Assembly (NCBI GenBank): GCA_014621425.1
Contig: JAANBB010000296.1
Location: 1-50,616 of the forward strand
DNA length: 50,616 bases
From: Cylindrodendrum hubeiense
Taxonomy: Eukaryota > Ascomycota > Sordariomycetes > Hypocreales > Nectriaceae
Direction of reading: 5' to 3'
The stretch's first letter is position 1. Each line of letters begins with the position of its first letter. The notes under the pieces are model-generated. The model did not search any database. It was not told the DNA's origin and saw only the letters and a list, made by a program, of their open reading frames with translations. Below are positions 43,748 to 50,616 of this stretch, in pieces. Both the position numbers and the translations under genes were made by a program.

Positions 43748-44679
43748 CGACACTTTCCCCACTTCTTTCGGCGATGGCGCAAGGGATATCGAATTATATT
43801 ATTTTGGGGTTTCATTCAGGGATGAGGTCAGAAACGCGGTCTGATAAGGCTTCATATCTGGACGGACTGAGCGGGAAAGGATGGGCAAGGATGGATAGTG
43901 GAGAGGGCGTTGTGTTTGCTTCATTGTGTGATTTGTGTCGATCATCTTCGATCCTTCGTTTCCGTTCTCGGCATCAGTCTGAAGGGCCAGCGGGGGGTCG
44001 TGATGCTCGATCTAATGGGTTTGTCAGGACTAGAGTCGGCCCTCTAGGTGATAGAGACGCCGAAGAGCGGCGGCATGACATGGCATGGCATGGCATTGTT
44101 TTGGAAGGATATGGATTTCCCGCGAAGAGAGATTGGCAGGACCGCGACGGAAAAGACAGAGAGGAGGACGAAGCTGCAGAGAGGCAGCCGCAAGGCGGAT
44201 GTGCGGGCGATGATTTTGCTCGTGTTGTGTATCATACATATCTCATGTTCCCCCCCGAGCTTGTCCACGCGAGGGGCAAGGCGGAGCCTAGGGATCAGGG
44301 TCAGATGGAACTGATCCCGGGTTAAATTCACCATGACTGAATGAACTAAAGACCGATTTGGACGTCAAATGCATTAATCCCGTGAATATATGTGTGAAGC
44401 GGAATCTTGCATCATATCCCCTGGAGTTGATCCTGGAGAAACCATGGCTCACTCGAGGTTATTCAGGGATCGCCACATTCGTCCGGGGTATGTAGGACTA
44501 CAACCCTGAACTGCAAGATGATCTAAACTGTATCCCGGGTCAGCCTGAGGAAGCGCTTATGTCAATAGCAATACTCTATATACGCATCTAGCAGCAGAAA
44601 GTCTAACGTCTTGAACCATAACCTCCCAAACCAACATGGCAACAAAAGCCCAAACAAAAAATACCCGTTATAACTTTTC
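43748..44679. other. Convergent 3' region of PSY2 and the AAA ATPase
   Basis: About 930 bp between facing stop codons. Open frames on both strands are shadows without motifs. A short CATGG repeat (GACATGGCATGGCATGGCAT) is near 44078. No gene is called. Confidence 0.5.
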
Positions 44680-47057
44680 CTACAGCTTCCTAAACTGTTT
44701 TGACCACTTTTCGTATCCATCAATCATCTGTGTCGTAATATTGCGTGGCATTCGCTGCAACGCGCCCTCTAAGTCGGCCATCTTGACCTGGGGCTTGCTA
44801 ACCGCCTCATCCTCGTCCTCGAAGGAGCCCTGCGCTATCACGCAGGCATCGTTGCATGCGGCCTTGATTTCGGCTCCTGAGTGGCCTTCAGCACGGCGCG
44901 CCAGCTCTGGGATGTCGACGTCCTCTGCCACAGGTAGGCCGCGTGTGTTGACAGTAAAGATGGTCTCGCGGGCAGCTTGGTCGGGCGGACCGACGTACAA
45001 CACCTGGTCGAAACGACCCGGACGCATCAGAGCCGGGTCGATGGCCTCCGGGCGGTTAGTGGCTGCGAGGACGAGGACTCCCGTAAGAGTCTCGAAGCCA
45101 TCCATCTCAGTGAGTAGAGTGGTGAGCATGTTGACGGCGCCGGTGTTGCGGGACGCGGAACCGCCCGCTCCTGTGCGCTGGCCACCGATGGAATCGATCT
45201 CGTCGAAGAAGATGATGGAGGGTGAGGCCGCGCGGGCCCGCTCAAAGAGGGTGCGGACAGCCCGCTCAGACTCACCAACGTACATGTTGAGGAGTTCGGC
45301 ACCTTTCACGGCGAAGAAGTTGAACCCGGATTCCGTGGCTGTGGCTTGGGCAGAGAGTGTCTTGGAGCAGCCAGGAGGGCCGTATAGGAGAATACCCTTG
45401 CCTGGGGGTCGGAGGAAACGCTCAGGATTCTAAAGAATCAGGGTTAGTCAAGAAACTAGGAAAAAGGGGGTTTCCGGAGGACGCCAACGCACCTTCGTAT
45501 ACTTGACCATGAGTCCGAGGGCCTTCTTTAGAGTATCTTGACCACCAATATCTTGCCAGTGGATGGTAGGAGGGTTCAAGTTAATATCATTCATAGCAGT
45601 TGGTCGAGTACTGCGCAGGGCCTTTTCGAGATCTGCCTTGACGAGATACTGCTCCTCACCGAGAGTAGCATCGACTCCCGCATCGTCGAGTCGGGTGCCG
45701 AAGATTTCCAAGGCATTCGACACCAGCCTGCCAATATCGTTGGGGTTGAATGCGTGCGTTCGCTCCGCCATGTTCAAGAGGAGTTGTTCTTTCTCCTCTG
45801 CCTGGATGGGTGGGTCGACGAACTTGAGGATTTCAAGACGCTCCATGGCCCGTGGAATAGGCAAGGCGATGTTTTTACAGAATCGGGTGAGTTTCTGGAG
45901 TTTAGGGGGGACATCGGTGAAGTAGTCTAAGCAAGTCGCGATAACTACCAGCTTGGGAAGAGCATTATTTTCCGCGGCGAGGGCAGAGAGGTTGTCGAGT
46001 TCTTCGCCGATGGCCTCAATAACCGAATCGCGGTTGGAACGGTCCTTGTTGATAAGCCCGTCTAGCTCGTCGATGAGAACAACACTCGGCTGCTGTCCAT
46101 GGGCAAGCTTGAAGGTTTCTCGGATAGTTGTGAGCTTGTCCGATGGCTTGATCCAGTGCACACGGCCCCAGTTGGTCGCGGCGATGCGTTGCAGAACAAA
46201 GGTCTTTCCGGTTCCTCGCCCACCGTGGATGATGAATCCACATGATTGGCGCTCCTTCTTTGCGTAAAACGGACGGCAGAAGCCCCTGAGGAAGCTGTTG
46301 ATGACCTTGACTTGGGCGGGGAAGCCAGGGACGCCGGTCAGGACCAGCTCGCCTCCGGGCTCGCCGATGATAGGACCAGCTTCTTCGCCGGGCTGGAGAA
46401 TACGGATGGTGGATGTGTCGGCTTTGAAGCGGGCGACGCTGTTGGCCTGTGAGTTGACAGAGAGAACCTTGAAGTTCCGCCGCACTTTGTTAATGGCGAC
46501 GCCTTCCAGAACCATGCCCGGGAAGATGAGTTCGGCGCGATCTGGAGGAAGTTAGAGTCGAGCTTCTAAGTGAACAGCGAGTGGGTGAGTCGTGGAGTGA
46601 ACGTACCGAGTGAGAGGCTCAGGGCAGGCTCCCAGACGAGAGGATACTTTTTCTTCTGTCCAGACTCAGACTTGTCGCCAGACTCATCCTCAACAACAAC
46701 CTCTTCAACGTCCGGCGTCGTGCCGGTGAGTGTAATGCGGACATGATCACCTAGCTTAAAGCCAGCGGCCTCTTGAAAGGCGCGAGTCATCATGACGACG
46801 TTGGGACTGAGGTTCTTCTCGGGCAGGATCCACAGCGAAGCCTCGCGCTGGAGATCGCCCAGGTCCTCCTCGGCATCCTTCTGGCTGGGGCTTTCGAGGC
46901 GCGTGACGAGGCAGTGCTTGCCGTTCTCGAGGGTGCCCGTCAGGGACAGCAGCGAGTCCTTGCTCACGTAGATGCGCGCGGCGCCGAGCAGGCTGGACTT
47001 TTCGAGGCTCGTGTTGGACAGCGGCCGGACCTTGGCGTCGAGGCTCGAGACGAGCAT
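44680..47057 (-). CDS. AFG2/SPATA5-like AAA+ ATPase with degenerate D1
   Basis: A type II AAA+ ATPase of 749 aa. Exons are 46607-47057, 45493-46541 and 44680-45429, with introns of 65 and 63 nt. The order is a Cdc48-like N-domain (1-170; VVMMTRAFQEAAGFKLGDHVRI), a first ATPase domain (about 215-470) and a second (about 475-700). D1 has Walker A GGRGTGKT (257-264) and Walker B VVLIDELD (Asp308-Glu309), but the usual NRP...RRPGRF arginine-finger region is replaced by ATCLDYFTDVPPKLQKLTRF. D2 is canonical: GPPGCSKT (517-524), IIFFDEID (Asp576-Glu577), NRPEAIDPALMRPGRFD. The GPPGCSKT form and the D2 sequence point to the AFG2/Drg1/SPATA5 group, which releases shuttling factors from pre-60S ribosomes. 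NSF/Sec18 and Pex1/Pex6 fit less well. It may be a fungal paralogue rather than Drg1 itself. Confidence 0.8.
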
Positions 47058-47863
47058 GGCGGGCGGTTAAGGCTGGGGTTGCGGTCCCTGACACCTTGGG
47101 AATGTGAAGTTGTGAAGTCGACGATTGCGTGGGGGATCGTCCACCTATTTAGTGGGCGGAAAGTTTTCTTGCCTTCCACTAACAGGCAAACAAACTGGTG
47201 CGTTTATGTGTGTGTGTGGGTGTGTGTGGGTGTTGGTGTGGGAATCTACAACTTACGCCAGACACGGCTAAAAAGCTGGGGAATAAGAGCTGCCCGATCT
47301 TATATTACTATGAGTCTAAAAACGCTCCCGTCTTGAGACGCAGGCTTGTCGAGGCGGTTGAAACCCCAAGGATTCAAGTGAATATTGTATGAGCAGGGCC
47401 AAAGTGAGCAGTCTCCAGCCCTTGCACAAATGTTCAGCCAGTCAGTCGTACGTATGTATCGAGGCCACATGTGAGAACAGCCAGTGGCTGGCGTATAAGT
47501 ACAATAATAGAAACACGACCCAGTACCTTCAAACGGTCATTTTAGACCATCGGAATCAATCCCACTACTCATGGCTCCTTGGATAACGAGTTTGATTCCC
47601 TCTCAATTAGACCTGGTAACTACCCAGTCCATTTCCAGATTGATTGGTGGGTCCCCCCGACTCAGGGTCCGTCATCCACATGCCGTCAAAAAAACCGCCG
47701 CTAAACCACATCGGAACTATTCGGCCCAATCCCAGCGCCAGCGCAAAACCGCCATTGAGCTTCCATCTCGGCTCAACTTCTGCAAACTCCAATTCGCAAT
47801 TCAATTGTCTCCCTCTCGCCGGGAAACCCGAACTCCCATGTCCTCCCCCGCCCCGCCGCCTGC
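47058..47863. other. Intergenic region between divergent ATPase and RRM-like genes
   Basis: About 800 bp with both promoters. A GT-rich microsatellite tract (TGTGTGTGGG-type) is at about 47204-47244. No gene is called. Confidence 0.5.
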
Positions 47864-49104
47864 ATGATCCGCCCGAGATGGCTCGCCCGCGCCAAGGCGC
47901 TGTCTCCCGTCGCCACCCCGCGAGCTAGACTGCTGTCCACAACCTCCACAGCCGCCTTCAACGGGTTCAACCGTAGCGGCAGCAACGACGACACGCAATG
48001 GGCCATTCCCGGTAGGACGGCCCCAAAGACTGCCACAGCAACAACCCCGACCACAGCGACGACCACAGCGACGACCACAACGACCACAACCTTCACTCCT
48101 CCAAAACTTAGCCACCCAAAGCCCAACGATGAGTTCGCCCAGTGGCGAAAGCCCCGCGCCCAGTCTCCCGCCAAACTCCTCCCCCATGAGCTGGTCAGCC
48201 GCCGACGAGCTGGTCGCGAGTTCTCCAAGAACGATGGCCGCCAGGATCATATGCTCGTCGTCGAGGGATTGAGCCCCAGTCTGCGGTCAAGCGACTTCTC
48301 TCGCCTCGCCGCCCGCGATATTTCCGACTGGAGTTCTGGAATCAACGAAGGTCCGCCGCTCCGCCTCGTCTTCCACCAGACACAAAGACTAACTCGCATC
48401 CAGTTCACCAGGAACGCGACCCTTGGACCCTCGATCCCCTCGGCACCTACCGCATCTCCTTCTCCTCGCATGCCGCCGCTACCGTCTACCAGGCCAAGCT
48501 CGACCGCCTCTTCCGCCTCGCCCAACTGAAGTTGCGCTCCAAGACCGGCCTGTGGGCCAACTCGGTCCCCGCCAGCCTCCGCAGCCCGGCCGCCACCCCG
48601 GAGGACGAGGTCCAAGTATTTACACTCGCCCCAGGCTCCTACGCACCCCGCGGCGGCCGCCTCAACGCTCGCTTCTCCCGCGTCAAGGGCAAGTGGCCCT
48701 GGCAGCGCCTCGTCGACATGCTCGTCCGTCGGTCTGGCTTCACTGTCGAGCCCGCCGTCGTCCTGCTCCACATGCACCACTCGGCTATCTCCGCCACCGA
48801 CCTACAGGCCTTCATCGACGCCGATGGTGAGGTTCGCCATGAGCCCTGGGCCACAAGCAAGCCCTACCACCTGGCCACCACCCTCCACGAGAACCAGGCT
48901 CTCTTTACCCGCGACAACACCCGCGTCGCCCTCAAAGACGACCATGCCTTCCGCCAGAAGCTGCGTAATCGCTTCGTCATCGTCTGCGAGTCTCCCGATG
49001 TCGCCTGGCGCTTCATCCGCAGCTGGAACCAGCGCACTCTCACGAGGGAAGTCGAAGGCCAAACCAAACGGACGGTGCTCACAGCATCATTCATAGAAGT
49101 GTAA
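47864..49104 (+). CDS. Probable mitochondrial protein with an RRM-like fold
   Basis: Exons 47864-48350 and 48404-49104 with a 53-nt phase-1 intron (GTCCGC...CAG, branch CTAAC); 395 aa. The first 30 residues (MIRPRWLARAKAL then TPRARLLSTT) look like a mitochondrial presequence. A Thr-rich low-complexity run follows at about 57-80. The segment HMLVVEGLSPSLRSSDFSRL, then WTLDPLGTYRISFSS and AATVYQAKLDRLFRLA, has the strand-helix-strand spacing of an RRM, with the intron in its middle. The C-terminal half contains PWQRLVDMLVRRSGFTVEP and FRQKLRNRFVIVCESPDVAWRFIRSW, perhaps a second alpha-beta domain. I know no name for this family. An RNA-related mitochondrial role is inferred from fold and presequence only. 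Confidence 0.7.
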
Positions 49105-49706
49105 CAATAGAACTAGTAATCAACCAGACAAAAAAAATATAATAATAAACAAGACATTTTCTCTCCACCACACATGCCTGCTTCTTCTCCTCAACGCGAC
49201 CTTGTCCCTGGCATCTTCTCCTGTCGTCCTGCCCATGCCTCCTCTCGTTTCCCCTTCTCCTCCTTCGTGGACGATTTCCATGCAGGTATCAAGATTCTTC
49301 GCAACGAAGCTGCAAACAGACACACAACGGTAGCAACGTGTATTAGACCCAGATCAAAAACCGAAACTCCAGACCATATTTGCTCTCTAAGGGGTTGGGA
49401 AGGCCGACCGGGGCGAATAGACATGACCCGAGCCTCCCGTGTGTGATTGTGCCTCCTTTCTCGTGACTGAGGCTGCCGTGCTTTCTGGCCCTCTCTCCAT
49501 CATATCCATCCCTCTCTCGTGCCACTCTCTCGAGCCCTCCTCTCCTCCATCACCCATTCTCTTCTCTTGCCCCTCCCTCTTCTCTGATCCTCTGTGATCT
49601 TCGCAGGCACGCTGGCTGATACACGCGATGTGCCAATGTAACTAAAATGAGTAAATAATAAAGAGCAAGGGGTAACGACGGATGCGAGCTGCGTCTTCCT
49701 GGACGT
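49105..49706. other. Convergent 3' region with a long pyrimidine tract
   Basis: About 600 bp between facing stop codons. 49450-49605 is strongly C/T-rich on the plus strand, i.e. purine-rich in the SEC4 3' UTR sense. No gene is called. Confidence 0.5.
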
Positions 49707-50505
<799 letters not shown>

Positions 50506-50616
50506 CTATTCGCGGATCCGAGTTAGCGGAGCAGGTCTCGGCGGAGGACAACACATCGACACGGGTGCATGCCCGAGGGTCTCGCGAGGCGTATTTCGCA
50601 GGGCATCGACTCGGGG

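Noticed and set aside
44680..47057. Identification as NSF/Sec18 or Pex1/Pex6
   Set aside because: D2 has GPPGCSKT and AFG2-type surroundings. NSF D2 and the peroxins have different Walker A contexts.
47864..49104. Mitochondrial translation initiation factor IF3
   Set aside because: After proper splicing, the sequence reads as an RRM-like segment and lacks IF3 blocks.

Overview
The window looks like nuclear DNA of a filamentous ascomycete, most likely a Sordariomycete and possibly Hypocreales. The evidence is short introns (about 47-80 nt) with CTRAC-type branch sites and TAG/CAG acceptors, compact genes on both strands, pyrimidine-rich leaders, and protein variants typical of Pezizomycotina. 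There are no bacterial operons, rRNA, recognisable tRNA, CRISPR or intact transposons. I resolved 19 protein genes, most by joining exons so that the reading frame and family motifs are both preserved. The exon joins are inferences from sequence, not from transcripts.

Layout: 1-5093 has no gene I can support. 5094-6382 (-) is CDC73 of the Paf1 complex, with an apparent 1-base frameshift. 8031-9257 (-) is a LEU5-type mitochondrial CoA carrier. 9964-10965 (+) is a METTL4-like MT-A70 adenine methyltransferase. 11206-11884 (-) is mitochondrial ribosomal protein uL23m. 12353-13744 (+) is a conserved unknown with a GC-AG intron. 14267-15597 (-) is a second mitochondrial carrier, MME1-like. 16718-17372 (-) is inner-membrane protease subunit IMP2. 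18000-19088 (-) eIF2-alpha and 19500-20710 (+) BUB3 are divergent neighbours. 20904-21943 (-) is an unrecognised three-exon gene. 22587-24019 (-) is an eight-exon aldo-keto reductase with a 4-nt microexon. 25031-28051 (+) is a large helical-repeat (PPR-like) protein preceded by a tiny uORF. 29910-31406 (+) is squalene epoxidase ERG1 behind a long ATG-free leader. 32009-33376 (-) is ALG5. 34422-36292 (-) is a low-complexity protein carrying twelve hexapeptide repeats. 36293-40882 is a 4.6-kb gene-poor stretch. 40883-43747 (+) is PP4 regulatory subunit PSY2. 44680-47057 (-) is an AFG2-like AAA ATPase with a degenerate first ATPase domain. 47864-49104 (+) is a mitochondrial RRM-fold-like protein. 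49707-50505 (-) is the Rab GTPase SEC4, cut by the window edge.

Most genes are housekeeping. Several concern mitochondria: two carriers, uL23m, IMP2, and probably the PPR-like and RRM-like proteins. Others act in the secretory or sterol pathways (ALG5, SEC4, ERG1) or in transcription, translation and mitosis (CDC73, eIF2-alpha, PSY2, BUB3). They do not form a metabolic cluster, and I saw no convincing undescribed multi-gene system. The most unusual points are at gene-structure level: the 4-nt microexon, a GC-AG intron, a frameshift in CDC73, stop-free introns of 3n length, minimal uORFs, and the degenerate AAA domain.
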